DNA of 64,000 bases from Aliidiomarina sanyensis (GCF_003987175.1 NZ_PIPM01000001.1:248001-312000), one strand, 5' to 3'. Shown: positions 17,897 through 27,780, counted from the first letter of the stretch. The notes: a model not told the origin generated them from the sequence alone. A program made the numbers and translations.

Positions 17897-18976
17897 TTGA
17901 ATTGGCGCTCACTTCTCGAAGACCGGAATAAAATGTTTTGGCTCCTGCAGGCAGCGGGGTGGCTCGGTTATGCATTGGTGCAGTATATTGGCTCGCTGAT
18001 GCATGAGATGCGCGACATTTTCTTGCTGATTATTATTCTGGGTGCGTATGCAGGATTCCTATTGACCATTCCGTTGCGCTATATCTACCGCACGATTTGG
18101 AGTGCCCCACCGATTGTACATGTGATCGTGGTCGTGATTGCTTCGTATTTCGCTGCGGCGATTTGGGCCATTATCGATAATTTAACCCATTGGGAAATCT
18201 ATAAATTTGGCTACCGACCGACCAACTTGCTGTTCTATTTTCAGCACAGCGTGGCCAAGTTCTACATTATTCTTACCTGGAGCGTGTTGTACTTCGTCAT
18301 CAAGTATTACCAGCTCCTGCAAGATGAACGTCAAAAAGCCTTAACTGCAGTTTCCATGGCCCATCAGTCACAGCTGAAGATGCTGCGTTACCAGTTGAAT
18401 CCACATTTCCTGTTCAACACCCTGAATGCCATCTCAACTCTGATTCTGGTCAATGACAATAAAGCCGCGAATCAAATGATGTCCAAGTTGAGTCGCTTCT
18501 TGCGTTTTTCCCTCGACAATGAGCCAATCAAGCGAATCACGTTGGCTAAAGAGCTCGAAGCGTTGATGCTTTACCTTGATATTGAGAAAGTCCGTTTTGG
18601 CGAGCGGCTCGAAGTCCATGTGGATGCGTCGGACGACGCGCTGAAGGGATTGGTGCCGAGTCTTTTACTGCAACCGTTGATTGAAAATGCGATTAAATAC
18701 GCTATCGCAAAAACCGAGTTAACGGGTGTTATTCAACTGAAAGCTTGGGTAGAAGACGATTCGTTGCATATTACGATTGCAGATAACGGGCCTCAGCCGT
18801 TTGACCCCAATAAGGTCAAAGTCCGTGGGTCCGGTGTCGGGCTGAGTAATACAAAAGAACGTCTCAAGGCCTTGTATGGAAAACAGTACTCCTTTAATCT
18901 GACTGCAAATATCCCCACAGGGTGTGTGGCAAGTATAGTGATGCCTTGGCAACCTGCGGAAAACGGATTGTCCTGA
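17897..18976 (+). CDS. LytS/AlgZ-type sensor histidine kinase
   Basis: A 359-residue membrane kinase. Four N-terminal hydrophobic segments (starting FWLLQAAGWLGYALVQYIG) are followed by the His_kinase domain, whose phospho-acceptor box is LNPHFLFNTLNAIS (H170). The ATP-binding site follows: LLLQPLIENAIKYA (N box), ITIADNGPQ and GSGVGLSNTKERL (G boxes). The stimulus is unknown. The start is taken as TTG at 17897 because AAGGA lies 9 bp upstream; a TTG at 17876 in the same frame has no ribosome-binding site. The gene is followed by its LytTR response regulator 30 bp downstream, so they form a classical pair. Confidence 0.92.
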   Translation: MNWRSLLEDRNKMFWLLQAAGWLGYALVQYIGSLMHEMRDIFLLIIILGAYAGFLLTIPLRYIYRTIWSAPPIVHVIVVVIASYFAAAIWAIIDNLTHWEIYKFGYRPTNLLFYFQHSVAKFYIILTWSVLYFVIKYYQLLQDERQKALTAVSMAHQSQLKMLRYQLNPHFLFNTLNAISTLILVNDNKAANQMMSKLSRFLRFSLDNEPIKRITLAKELEALMLYLDIEKVRFGERLEVHVDASDDALKGLVPSLLLQPLIENAIKYAIAKTELTGVIQLKAWVEDDSLHITIADNGPQPFDPNKVKVRGSGVGLSNTKERLKALYGKQYSFNLTANIPTGCVASIVMPWQPAENGLS

Positions 18977-19006
18977 TTCCTACAACGACCAGCGCAGTGA
19001 GTAGAC

Positions 19007-19837
19007 ATGGTGAAGAAAATTCGAGCAATCATTGTTGATGATGAGCCTCTCGCCCGAAAAGGGCTTCGAATCCGACTCGAGCAGTTTGAACACGTCGATG
19101 TGATTGCTGAGGCTGCGGGTGGTCGAGAAGCCGTTGCTTTGGTGCGTGAACACGCGCCGGATTTGGTTTTTCTGGATATTCAAATGCCAGGTATGAATGG
19201 TTTTGATGTGCTCAAACAACTGCGAGATGAGACCCAGGTGATGCCTGCTGTCGTATTTGTTACCGCCTATGACCATTATGCAATTCAAGCATTTGAAGTG
19301 AGGGCACTGGATTATCTGCTCAAACCCGTTGATGAAGAACGCTTGCAAGAGGCTCTAAGCCGCATCGCACTCGACCTCAGTGAAAATCAAAACCAAAACT
19401 ATCATGATCGGTTGGTTGAACTAGTCTCGGAAATCACGGGAGAGGACGTCGAAGATATCTTGCGTCAACTGGCGGAAGGAAAGAACCCCAAGTTTGACCA
19501 ATACCCAGAGCATATTGCCATCAAAGATAGTGGAGAAATTACCCGCGTCGCGATTAACTCCATTGAGTGGATTGATGCAGCGGGCGACTACATGTGCATC
19601 CACGCGGGAAATCAAACACATATCTTGCGAAAAACCATGAAAGAGTTAGAGCAAGAATTGAACCCTCGGTTGTTCCAACGCATTCATCGTTCTGCGATCG
19701 TCAATCTCGGACAAGTAGAAAAGTTGTGTAGCAGACAAAATGGGGAATACCATTTAGTGTTGCAAAATGGACAAGAGCTGAAAGTGAGTCGGAGTTACAA
19801 AGATCGTATTAAGCAGTTGATTCTTGGGCTAGCGTAA
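19007..19837 (+). CDS. LytTR-family response regulator
   Basis: A 276-residue regulator. The receiver domain (1-125) has the full active site: D11-D12, phospho-acceptor D57 (LVFLDIQMPGMNG), T in VFVTAYD and K in YLLKPVDEE. The C-terminal LytTR DNA-binding domain (about 170-276) shows IEWIDAAGDYMCIH, LEQELNPRLFQRIHRS and the end LKVSRSYKDRIKQLI. It is the partner of the upstream kinase. LytTR proteins usually bind paired direct repeats; targets here are not known. It contrasts with the degenerate receiver of the UvrY-like protein at 6467. Confidence 0.94.
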   Translation: MVKKIRAIIVDDEPLARKGLRIRLEQFEHVDVIAEAAGGREAVALVREHAPDLVFLDIQMPGMNGFDVLKQLRDETQVMPAVVFVTAYDHYAIQAFEVRALDYLLKPVDEERLQEALSRIALDLSENQNQNYHDRLVELVSEITGEDVEDILRQLAEGKNPKFDQYPEHIAIKDSGEITRVAINSIEWIDAAGDYMCIHAGNQTHILRKTMKELEQELNPRLFQRIHRSAIVNLGQVEKLCSRQNGEYHLVLQNGQELKVSRSYKDRIKQLILGLA

Positions 19838-19917
19838 GGCTTGCTGATCGCACCCATTATTTTTCTCGTACAAAGCTTACACCGTGGCAGTCTATTGGAA
19901 TGGTCGAAGGGAGTGGT

Positions 19918-20796
19918 ATGCGAAAGTCGAGGGTGGTTTCTTATCTAGTCATACTTACCTGTGTGGTATTTGTGATGTCCGCGTGTTCCTCGCGTCAACT
20001 TGGGTATCGCTATGCAGAGCAACTCATTAGTTGGCAAGTAGGGCGTTACGTTACCCTTGATAGTGAACAACGAACCTTACTCCGCGAGGAGCTCGATTCA
20101 TTTCTGCAATGGCATGCTGAAAACGAGATGCCTGAGTATCTTTTAGCACTCCACCACATTTATCGCGATGCAAATCGCTCGGAGATTACGGAAGATGATC
20201 TCTATCACCACGCTCAGATGATGGGTAAGTTCTGGCTTTCTGCACGAACTGCGCTTGTCCAACCGTCTATCCGGTTACTCAGCACCTTGACTGATGATCA
20301 GGTGGACGAATTGTTTTCAGCGATCGAGGAACGCCGGCAAGAACGTCGGGAGGAAGCGCGAGAGCGCACCCAGGAAGACATTTATGAAATGCGCCAAGAT
20401 TCAATGGAGAGCCAAGTTCGTGATTTTATGGGCCGTCCGAATCGGGGACAGCGTGAGCTAATCGGTGCTTGGTCCCGCCAGCTGAAATCGGTGGGCCCGA
20501 TGTGGACGGAATACAACGACCGTTGGTTTGAGGAGTTTCGTGCTGCAATGGATGCGCGGCACGACACTGAACGGTTCGCTCAGCGCATTGAGGCCCTCTG
20601 GGTTGAACCGGAGGTGTTACGAAACCCAGAGATGGATCCAATTCTCCAAGCAAATACAGAGGCAACGATGGCGATGATGGTGCAATTGCATGGCAGTATG
20701 ACCGATCGCCAGCGTCAACGCCTAATGCGCAACATTGATGGGTACCGCCGGGATATCATGGGGATGATGCGGCAACGGGGCGCGCTGCCGCAGTAA
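19918..20796 (+). CDS. DUF6279 family lipoprotein
   Basis: A 292-residue predicted lipoprotein of unknown function. The signal ends in a lipobox with Cys23 (FVMSACSS). The mature part is strongly helical and charged; one stretch is rich in E and R (EERRQERREEARERTQED). The family is recognised from the N-terminal pattern ending in YRYAEQLISWQVGRYVTLD and the length. The ATG at 19918 has AAGGGAG just upstream; the frame also opens at 19900 without support. It follows the LytTR regulator on the same strand with an 80-bp gap and could be under its control, but this is only suggested by position. Confidence 0.8.
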   Translation: MRKSRVVSYLVILTCVVFVMSACSSRQLGYRYAEQLISWQVGRYVTLDSEQRTLLREELDSFLQWHAENEMPEYLLALHHIYRDANRSEITEDDLYHHAQMMGKFWLSARTALVQPSIRLLSTLTDDQVDELFSAIEERRQERREEARERTQEDIYEMRQDSMESQVRDFMGRPNRGQRELIGAWSRQLKSVGPMWTEYNDRWFEEFRAAMDARHDTERFAQRIEALWVEPEVLRNPEMDPILQANTEATMAMMVQLHGSMTDRQRQRLMRNIDGYRRDIMGMMRQRGALPQ

Positions 20797-20811
20797 AGTG
20801 AGTGCGACGCA

Positions 20812-22245
20812 CTAAACTTGTAAGATTTTACTGGTATTGGTTTTACCAATGGTTTCCATCACGTCGCCATGGGTGATGATGACCATCTCGCCCTTTTGAA
20901 TGTGACCACGTTTTTCGATCATTTTGATCGCGTCTCGTAATACGGTAGTTGGCGTCGATTGAGTGGAATCGAAATATAGCGGGTATACACCGCGATAAAG
21001 ATTCGCTTTGTTCAACGACTTCGAATGCCGAGAGAGTGCAAAAATTGGTAAGTCCGTATGAATACGTGACATCAATTTAGCCGTATGCCCCGATTCAGTC
21101 AGTGCAATGATCGCAGTTACGCCTGAAAGATGATTCGCCGTATACATAGCGGCGAGGGCGGTGGCTTGTGCGACCGAAGAAACCACACCATCCTCTTCCT
21201 TACGAGTTAAGCGCAGTGCAGGGTACTCTTCTGCGCCACGGCAAATTTCCGCCATCGCTTTGACCGTTTCGATCGGATATTTCCCGGCCGCAGTTTCAGC
21301 AGAAAGCATGACCGCGTCAGTGCCATCGAGGACGGCATTTGCAACGTCCATGACCTCAGCACGGGTTGGCATGGAGTTTTCAATCATAGACTCCATCATT
21401 TGCGTTGCGGTAATGACCACCCGGTTCAGCTCACGAGCACGCTGAATAATCCGCTTTTGTTTCCCAACGAGTTGCGCATCACCGATCTCGACTCCTAAAT
21501 CACCCCGTGCGACCATGACGACATCGGAGTGTTCGATGATGTCATCTAATGCTTCATCGGTTGCGACGGTCTCTGCACGTTCGATTTTTGCGCAAATTGC
21601 GCCGTCACAGCCTGCTTTGTTCAGTAGGGCGCGGGCTAATTGCAAATCGGCACCTGAACGAGGAAAGGACACGGCGAGAATATCGACATCAATCTCAGCA
21701 GCAACTTCAATATCACGGAAGTCTTTTTCGGTCAGTGCGGAGGCAGAAAGTCCGCCACCTTGACGGTTAATGCCTTTGTTGTTCGAAAGCTTCCCACCCA
21801 CCGTAACCTCGGTAATAACTTTCGCTCCATCGACGCGGACGACTTGGAGGCGAATGCGACCATCATCGAGTAATAAAATATCTCCCGGATTCACATCGCG
21901 AGGGAGGTCAGGGTAATCGAGCCCTACGGCCTGTTCGGTTCCCGCCGCTTTGTCCATGTCCGCATCGAGCACAAATTCAGCGCCTTCCGCTAGCTCAACT
22001 TTTCCATCAATAAATCTTGATACCCGAATTTTGGGGCCTTGCAAGTCACCTAAAATGGCGACATGGCGATTCAGTTTACTGGCAATCTCACGGACCATTT
22101 CTGCGCGTTTTTTGTGATCGTCGGCGCTACCATGAGAGAAATTGAGACGAACAACGTTTGCACCGGCCTCAATCAATGCCTCGAGAACTTTCGGATTATC
22201 GGTGGCTGGACCGAGCGTGGTGACTATTTTTGTGCGACGGAGCAT
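20812..22245 (-). CDS. pykA: Pyruvate kinase (PykA type)
   Basis: Converts phosphoenolpyruvate and ADP to pyruvate and ATP in the last step of glycolysis. The 477-residue product is very close to E. coli PykA (AMP-activated type II): start [15 protein letters not shown], then [25 protein letters not shown], catalytic-site [12 protein letters not shown] and [23 protein letters not shown], and C-terminal regulatory domain ending TNTSKILQV. The neighbouring gapA (plus strand, 0.7 kb away) suggests a small glycolytic cluster. No operator could be assigned with confidence. Confidence 0.97.
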   Translation of the reverse strand: MLRRTKIVTTLGPATDNPKVLEALIEAGANVVRLNFSHGSADDHKKRAEMVREIASKLNRHVAILGDLQGPKIRVSRFIDGKVELAEGAEFVLDADMDKAAGTEQAVGLDYPDLPRDVNPGDILLLDDGRIRLQVVRVDGAKVITEVTVGGKLSNNKGINRQGGGLSASALTEKDFRDIEVAAEIDVDILAVSFPRSGADLQLARALLNKAGCDGAICAKIERAETVATDEALDDIIEHSDVVMVARGDLGVEIGDAQLVGKQKRIIQRARELNRVVITATQMMESMIENSMPTRAEVMDVANAVLDGTDAVMLSAETAAGKYPIETVKAMAEICRGAEEYPALRLTRKEEDGVVSSVAQATALAAMYTANHLSGVTAIIALTESGHTAKLMSRIHTDLPIFALSRHSKSLNKANLYRGVYPLYFDSTQSTPTTVLRDAIKMIEKRGHIQKGEMVIITHGDVMETIGKTNTSKILQV

Positions 22246-22379
22246 GGGGTAAAACCTTCAGACTTGAGCTTTGGGACTTCATACTACCATAATGAATTTC
22301 TCAGCTATATGACAGCAGGACGCTTTCTTCAATTAACTGCACGAAATTTATCCACTTGAAAAGTAAGGAGGTGGTTCGT

Positions 22380-22799
22380 ATGAAATCAAAGCTGTCGTTT
22401 TCAAAAACAGAAGAAGAATGGCGTGCTGAACTTACGTCGGAACAGTATGCGATCTTGCGCGAACACGGAACAGAGCGACCATTTTCCGGCGCGCTTCTGT
22501 ATGAAAATAGAGAAGGGGAGTATTGTTGCGGTGGTTGCGGCGCACCGCTGTTTCCCGCGGCTACAAAGTTTGATGCAGGATGTGGATGGCCAAGTTTTTA
22601 TCAGGCGGTGCCCAATGCGATACGTTATCTTGAAGATCGCTCCCATGGTATGGTCCGAACTGAAATTCGTTGTGCCCAGTGCGATGGACATTTGGGGCAT
22701 GTTTTCAACGATGGTCCGATGCCCACTGGGCAACGATATTGCGTGAATTCACTCTCGATGACTTTCATTGCGCGCGACGGAACTGCCACTAAAGGTTGA
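22380..22799 (+). CDS. msrB: Peptide-methionine (R)-S-oxide reductase
   Basis: MsrB repairs methionine-R-sulfoxide in proteins. The 139-residue product has the catalytic Cys121 ([10 protein letters not shown]), the zinc-binding Cys pairs C50/C53 (CCGGC) and C98/C101 (CAQC), and the hallmark segments [11 protein letters not shown] and [11 protein letters not shown]. The ATG at 22380 is preceded by a perfect AAGGAGGTG ribosome-binding site 6 bp away; the frame also opens with a TTG at 22356. In E. coli msrB sits next to gapA, as here, although the orientation differs. Cytoplasmic, single-domain enzyme. Confidence 0.96.
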   Translation: MKSKLSFSKTEEEWRAELTSEQYAILREHGTERPFSGALLYENREGEYCCGGCGAPLFPAATKFDAGCGWPSFYQAVPNAIRYLEDRSHGMVRTEIRCAQCDGHLGHVFNDGPMPTGQRYCVNSLSMTFIARDGTATKG

Positions 22800-22864
22800 C
22801 ACCTCGTTTCAAGTTGTCTGTACAGATAAGACCATCCGCGCTAGCTGTTCACGCCCAAGTTAAG

Positions 22865-22907
22865 TACAATAGCCGCCGAATTTTAACCTACAGTGATTCC
22901 ACTGTAG
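22865..22907 (+). promoter_or_regulatory. gapA leader: -10 box and operator-like inverted repeat
   Basis: A -10-like TACAAT (22865-22870) is followed by a perfect 8-bp inverted repeat CTACAGTG (22888-22895) and CACTGTAG (22900-22907) with a 4-bp spacer. The repeat would lie near or just after the transcription start and could be a repressor site or an mRNA hairpin. The -35 is weak. Confidence 0.5.
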
Positions 22908-22941
22908 ATTCTTTCATTCGATGAGCAGGAAAGGTTGAGCA

Positions 22942-24390
22942 ATGACTGATGCGCAGAACGATTCAACATTAAAAAGTTGGGAAGAGCGTCAAGAGTACGC
23001 GGAGCTAATGCAGCCCCTCGTCGGGCGTCTATACCGCACCAAGGGAGTGGAAATTCTGGTGTATGGCCGGAGTCTATTGAACGGTTCGACGATCGATATC
23101 ATTAAGACGCATCGTTTAGTCCGTCAGCATGAAGGGCACAAGCTCCGTTTGCGCGAAAGCTATCCTTTCTTAGCTGCCTTGGCTGAATTCGACATTGCCC
23201 CAGCCCGAATTGATATCGGGAAACTTGCCTTTGGCTACCATTTCGGTGGCGAACGTCAAGGTGACGAGTCTGTGCAGGCCTACATGGAGCGCAACCTTGC
23301 TGGCTTGATTGGCAAAGCCGATGAAATCGAGCCACAAGACGTCGTACTGTATGGTTTTGGTCGAATTGGACGCTTATTAGCTCGGCTGCTCATCGAACGG
23401 AATGGGAAAAATAATAAGTTGCGTTTACGTGCAATCGTTGTGCGTGGTGGCGGTGAGGGTGATCTTGAAAAGCGCGCCAGTCTGTTGCGTCGGGACTCGA
23501 TCCACGGACCATTCAACGGATCCATTACCGTGGACCATGAGAACAATGCGATCAAAGCGAACGGTACGCGCATTCAAGTGATTTATGCGAACTTGCCAGA
23601 TCAAGTTGATTACACGCAATATGGCATCAAAGATGCGATCATCGTTGACAACACCGGCGTATGGAAAGACGAGGCTGGCCTGGGGTTACACCTGAAGGCC
23701 AAGGGCGCTAAAAAAGTACTTCTGACGGCACCTGCCAAAGGCGATATTAAGAATATTGTCCATGGTGTGAACCATAAAGATATTCTTGCGAGCGATTTAA
23801 TCGTATCGGCAGCAAGCTGTACAACGAATGCGATCACCCCAGTGCTCAAGGCAATCCATGATGAGTATGGAATCCGTAACGGGCACGTTGAGACCGTCCA
23901 CGCCTATACCAATGATCAAAACTTGATCGATAACTACCACAAAGCTGAACGACGCGGACGCTCGGCTCCCCTCAACATGGTGATCACCGAAACCGGCGCA
24001 GCCAAAGCGGTTGCGAAAGCATTGCCGGAACTGAAAGGTAAGTTAACCGGGAATGCTATCCGAGTGCCGACACCCAACGTCTCGATGGCGATCATGAATC
24101 TCAATTTGAACCGTGAAACCGATCGCGAGTCGTTGAATAACTACCTACGCCACACGGCACTGCACTCGGATCTGCAAAACCAAATCGATTTCACGTCGTC
24201 CACCGAGATTGTATCGTCTGACCTCGTGGGCAGCCGCTATGCAGGTATCGTTGATTCTCAAGCGACCATTGTTGATGGCGACCGTGCAGTTCTCTATGTT
24301 TGGTACGACAACGAGTTTGGTTACAGCTGCCAAGTACTTCGTGTTGTGCAAGACATGGCAGGCCTTGAAGTACCGAACATCCCAGCATAA
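22942..24390 (+). CDS. Glyceraldehyde-3-phosphate dehydrogenase, long form
   Basis: Oxidises glyceraldehyde-3-phosphate to 1,3-bisphosphoglycerate with NAD(P). The core is clear: nucleotide-binding YGFGRIGRLLARLL, catalytic Cys293 in SAASCTTNAITP, and the C-terminal WYDNEFGYSCQVLRVV. The product has 482 residues rather than about 335 because an N-terminal extension of about 130 residues precedes the Rossmann fold; this long form is common in Vibrio and Alteromonadales. The extension's role is unknown. An AAAGG ribosome-binding site lies upstream, with an inverted repeat in the leader, and a strong terminator follows. Whether it works in glycolysis or gluconeogenesis cannot be told from sequence. 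Confidence 0.95.
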   Translation: MTDAQNDSTLKSWEERQEYAELMQPLVGRLYRTKGVEILVYGRSLLNGSTIDIIKTHRLVRQHEGHKLRLRESYPFLAALAEFDIAPARIDIGKLAFGYHFGGERQGDESVQAYMERNLAGLIGKADEIEPQDVVLYGFGRIGRLLARLLIERNGKNNKLRLRAIVVRGGGEGDLEKRASLLRRDSIHGPFNGSITVDHENNAIKANGTRIQVIYANLPDQVDYTQYGIKDAIIVDNTGVWKDEAGLGLHLKAKGAKKVLLTAPAKGDIKNIVHGVNHKDILASDLIVSAASCTTNAITPVLKAIHDEYGIRNGHVETVHAYTNDQNLIDNYHKAERRGRSAPLNMVITETGAAKAVAKALPELKGKLTGNAIRVPTPNVSMAIMNLNLNRETDRESLNNYLRHTALHSDLQNQIDFTSSTEIVSSDLVGSRYAGIVDSQATIVDGDRAVLYVWYDNEFGYSCQVLRVVQDMAGLEVPNIPA

Positions 24391-24407
24391 CAACAAGCAA
24401 TTGATGT

Positions 24408-24434
24408 AAAGAAGCGCCCTCCGGCGCTTCTTTT
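24408..24434 (+). terminator. Terminator of the GAPDH gene
   Basis: Stem AAAGAAGCGCC with GGCGCTTCTTTT around a 4-nt CTCC loop, ending in four T residues. Confidence 0.9.
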
Positions 24435-24460
24435 GTAAGGAACGAGGAGTCTGTATTTAT

Positions 24461-25588
24461 ATGTTTATTTCAACAGCGTTTGACAGCGGAAATATCGAGG
24501 TATTGGAAGCGAAGCGGCCGGATCAAATCCGTCTTGCTATTCGCCAGGATGCCCACAGCGAATTCTACCAATGGTTTCATTTCAAGCTTGTGACAGCTGC
24601 AGAAATTGAGCACGTGATGAAAATCGAAAACGCGTCAGGTTCGGCCTATCCCAAAGGATGGGAAGGGTACCAGGCAATGGCGAGTTATGATCGGGAGCAC
24701 TGGTTCCGGGTGCCGACCTCATTTGATGGTACAGCAGTCACAATCACACATACACCAGAGCAAGAAGCCGTTTTTTACGCCTACTTCGTGCCATATAGCT
24801 GGGAACGCCACCTCGATCTCTTACAGTGGGCCCAGCAATCGGCTTGGGTCGAACAACGTGTTTTGGGAACAACCTTGGATGGTCGTGAAATGAGCCTCTT
24901 GGTGGTTGGTGAACCGGCTGATAACAAGCGTAATATTTGGATTACCGCTCGTCAGCACCCAGGTGAAACCATGGCAGAATGGTTTGTTGAGGGGCTGCTT
25001 GATGCACTGTTGAATGAAGATGAGCCAGTTTCGCGTCAGTTACTTGAACAGTGTGTGTTCTACATTGTTCCCAATATGAATCCAGATGGAAGTGTTCGGG
25101 GGCATCTGCGGACTAATGCGGCAGGGGTCAATCTCAACCGAGAGTGGGCAGCGCCCACGTTAGAAAAAAGCCCGGAAGTGTTCTGCGTATTAAAGGCCAT
25201 GGATGAGATTGGCGTTGATATGTATTTGGATGTGCATGGCGATGAAAACATTCCATATAATTTCATTGCAGGCGCTGAGGGTATTCCATCCTACGATGAG
25301 CGTCATAAAGCGCTCGAAGCTGCGTTTCGCACTGCCTATTTGCGCGCGACCGCAGAATTTCAAACAGAGCATGGTTACGCTATCGATGCGCCGGGAACCG
25401 CGAACCTAACGGTTGCAAGCAATGCGGTGGCAGAGCGCTTCCGTTGCTTGGCCTTTACCATTGAAATGCCGTTCAAAGATAACGATGGTTTACCTGAGCC
25501 TTATCAGCAATGGTCTGACATTCGCTCTCAGCAGTTCGGACGCGATACGTTGCGTGCCATCTTAGAGGTGGCGCCAATCTTACGATAA
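24461..25588 (+). CDS. M14 family zinc carboxypeptidase (cytosolic carboxypeptidase-like)
   Basis: A 375-residue metallopeptidase. The N-terminal part (about 1-115) is the beta-sandwich domain typical of cytosolic carboxypeptidases (SEFYQWFHFKL, YPKGWEGYQAMASYD). The catalytic domain has the zinc ligands in ARQHPGETMAEWF (HxxE) and DVHGDE, plus substrate-site residues in NPDGSVRGHLRTNAAGVNLNREW. No signal peptide is visible, so it acts in the cytoplasm. Bacterial members are poorly characterised; their eukaryotic relatives trim glutamates from protein tails. A shared terminator separates it from the convergent symporter gene. Confidence 0.9.
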   Translation: MFISTAFDSGNIEVLEAKRPDQIRLAIRQDAHSEFYQWFHFKLVTAAEIEHVMKIENASGSAYPKGWEGYQAMASYDREHWFRVPTSFDGTAVTITHTPEQEAVFYAYFVPYSWERHLDLLQWAQQSAWVEQRVLGTTLDGREMSLLVVGEPADNKRNIWITARQHPGETMAEWFVEGLLDALLNEDEPVSRQLLEQCVFYIVPNMNPDGSVRGHLRTNAAGVNLNREWAAPTLEKSPEVFCVLKAMDEIGVDMYLDVHGDENIPYNFIAGAEGIPSYDERHKALEAAFRTAYLRATAEFQTEHGYAIDAPGTANLTVASNAVAERFRCLAFTIEMPFKDNDGLPEPYQQWSDIRSQQFGRDTLRAILEVAPILR

Positions 25589-25607
25589 GTAAAATGGAAT
25601 AACCCAT

Positions 25608-25642
25608 AAAAAAAGCGGGAGTCGAAAACTCCCGCTTTTTTA
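25608..25642. terminator. Bidirectional terminator between M14 and symporter genes
   Basis: AAAAAAGCGGGAGT pairs with ACTCCCGCTTTTTT across a CGAAA loop; A- and T-runs on both sides serve both convergent genes. Confidence 0.93.
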
Positions 25643-25674
25643 TGCCCGATCAACGGAATGTCCGTTAGCTGGTA

Positions 25675-27219
25675 TTAGCTGTCGGTCTTCTCATTTTTAA
25701 CTGCCTGTTCTTCCGCGCGTTGCTTCGCCAGGCGTTTTTCCCAGAAATCAGCCTTCTTAATGCCGAGTTTCTGTGGATCGAAGGTAATAGGACCCCCCGC
25801 TTTTTTCTGTGCTTCATAGTCTCGCAAACACAAGATAGCCGGTTTTGCGACGAAGAAGATTGCCAATATCCCAAGGATGTTAATCCAGGCCATCAAACCC
25901 ACACCAATATCACCCAAGTTCCAGATATAGCCCGAGCTATTGACCGTACCATAAGCCACCATAAACATGATGACAAACTTCACTAATGTCAGGGAAATAT
26001 TGCCTTTAAAGTAACGGTTGAGGTAAGCAACGTTGGTTTCAGCAATATAGTAGTAAGCCAGAATGGTCGTAAAGGCGAAGAAGAAGATGGCAACACCAAC
26101 AAATCCTTGCCCAAAGTTTCCAAACACACTCGACAATGCCAGCTGTGTGAAAGCCGGTGAGGCGACCTCGGTGGCTGCGTCAACGTTTTGGACAATCATC
26201 GTCCCAGTCCCAGCAAGCACATTAAAGTCTTCGGTCTGAATATTGAACTGCTGCGTGATGAGAATCATCAACGCGGTCGCAGTACAAACAAACAAGGTAT
26301 CCACATAGACCGAAAATGCTTGGACCAAGCCTTGTTGGGCCGGGTGATCCACTTCTGCTGCCGACGAGGCATGTGGTCCTGTTCCTTGTCCTGCTTCATT
26401 TGAATAAATACCACGACGCACACCCCACCCAATGGCAGCACCGAAGCCGGCCTGCGCGGTAAATGCATCGGTAATAATTAATGCAAAAATTCCCGGCACC
26501 TTGTGCAGGTTTAGGAATACAATCACGAGTGCCATAATAATGTACGCAAGCGCCATAAATGGCACCACGATTTGCGTAAAGTGCGCAATTCGCTTGATCC
26601 CACCGAAAATAATAAAGCCCAGCACAATAAGGATAATCGCCAGCGCTATCAGTTTATTCGAGCCAACTTCGCCATAATCTGTGGAAACAATATTGCCATC
26701 ACCAAATACGTGTGTGACCGCATTACCAACCGCGTTGGCCTGAATGCCGGGCAAGAAAATACCACAGGCAACAATTGCTGAAACCGCGAACAAGATTGCG
26801 AGCCATTTTTGACCGAGCGCTTTTTCGAAGTAGTAGGCAGGTCCGCCACGATACTGGCCCTGATCTTCAACTTTATAGATTTGACCTAAGGTTGACTCTG
26901 CATAAGCGGTACTGGCGCCAAGAAATGCCACAACCCACATCCAAAACACAGCACCAGGACCACCAAATCCGATGGCGGCGGCAACACCGGCGATGTTACC
27001 AACACCGACACGCCCTGAGAGGGTGACGGCTAGTGCTTGAAATGAAGAGATTCCTTTTGCTGATTCACTGCCGCTAAAGAGCAAACGAACCATTTCTCGG
27101 AAGTGACGAACTTGCGCAAAGCGCGTAAGAATGGAGTAGAACAGACCGGCGGCCAAGCATAAGACGACCAATGCTGGGCTCCACACGATATTGTTTACGG
27201 TGCTGACCAGTGCTTCCAT
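25675..27219 (-). CDS. Sodium:alanine symporter family protein (AGCS)
   Basis: A 514-residue inner-membrane transporter that couples uptake of alanine or glycine to sodium. The AGCS signature is clear: FQALAVTLSGRVGVGNIAGVA near residue 60 (read as SGRVGVGNIAGVA), GGPAYYFEKALG, and GWGVRRGIYSNEAGQGTGPHA in the middle. About ten hydrophobic segments are visible, and the C-terminus is charged (EEQAVKNEKTDS). The ATG has an AGGGGA ribosome-binding site. No glycine riboswitch was seen upstream. With the NSS symporter and NhaC in this window, it points to a sodium-based energy economy. Confidence 0.94.
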   Translation of the reverse strand: MEALVSTVNNIVWSPALVVLCLAAGLFYSILTRFAQVRHFREMVRLLFSGSESAKGISSFQALAVTLSGRVGVGNIAGVAAAIGFGGPGAVFWMWVVAFLGASTAYAESTLGQIYKVEDQGQYRGGPAYYFEKALGQKWLAILFAVSAIVACGIFLPGIQANAVGNAVTHVFGDGNIVSTDYGEVGSNKLIALAIILIVLGFIIFGGIKRIAHFTQIVVPFMALAYIIMALVIVFLNLHKVPGIFALIITDAFTAQAGFGAAIGWGVRRGIYSNEAGQGTGPHASSAAEVDHPAQQGLVQAFSVYVDTLFVCTATALMILITQQFNIQTEDFNVLAGTGTMIVQNVDAATEVASPAFTQLALSSVFGNFGQGFVGVAIFFFAFTTILAYYYIAETNVAYLNRYFKGNISLTLVKFVIMFMVAYGTVNSSGYIWNLGDIGVGLMAWINILGILAIFFVAKPAILCLRDYEAQKKAGGPITFDPQKLGIKKADFWEKRLAKQRAEEQAVKNEKTDS

Positions 27220-27444
27220 CGGTTTCCCCTGATTGTTATGGAATTGTTGTTTTTAAACACGCATACTCTGCCACAGTTCCTTAAAAAGCTCTATGTTTTC
27301 GCCGGGCTTTCGTGGCACATGCGCTGAATTTGGTCGAAAACTCCGTGTCAATGAACGGATTTACGTGATTTCAGCCTGATCAACGGGTGAATCTGACGTT
27401 TCTGGCTGCTATGATTGAGGGCGAGTTGTTTCCAAGGAGTTTTC

Positions 27445-27777
27445 ATGGCGATTATCAGCTGCCCTGAATGTGGCAAAAAAGTATCGGATAAAGCTGCAAC
27501 GTGTGAGCATTGCGGTTTCCTTCTGGGCGCGCACGACAGCGAGAGTTTGGCACGCAAAGGGCGGTTACAGCGCTCACAAAAACTTAGTAAATTGGTAAGC
27601 CAACAAATGCTCGCCATTCTGCTCTTTGTTGCCGGTATTGGCGCCTCGTTTTATGAGTGGGGAACAACCGGAATAGGGCCATGGATGCCATACATAGGCG
27701 GAGGCGTTGCCACCTTCTCGTTTGTTTGGTATTTGGTGACGCGCGGGCGGATTTATGTCCTCAAGAGACAACGGTAA
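27445..27777 (+). CDS. Small zinc-ribbon membrane protein
   Basis: A 110-residue protein of unknown function. The N-terminus is a zinc ribbon with two CxxC pairs (CPECGKKVSDKAATCEHCG), followed by a linker and two hydrophobic segments (MLAILLFVAGIGASFY and MPYIGGGVATFSFVWYLV). The ATG at 27445 has AAGGAG 5 bp upstream; an upstream in-frame start at 27415 lacks support. It is the first gene of a six-gene run to prc, with the next gene starting 3 bp after its stop. Confidence 0.85.
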   Translation: MAIISCPECGKKVSDKAATCEHCGFLLGAHDSESLARKGRLQRSQKLSKLVSQQMLAILLFVAGIGASFYEWGTTGIGPWMPYIGGGVATFSFVWYLVTRGRIYVLKRQR

Positions 27778-27780
27778 ATT

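Noticed and set aside
22246-22941. HexR-type operators at pykA and the GAPDH gene
   Set aside because: The visible inverted repeat in the GAPDH leader has the wrong arm order for the HexR motif, and no repeat was seen before pykA.
27220-27444. Possible glycine riboswitch before the AGCS symporter
   Set aside because: None of the conserved glycine-aptamer segments could be found in the 225 bp upstream.
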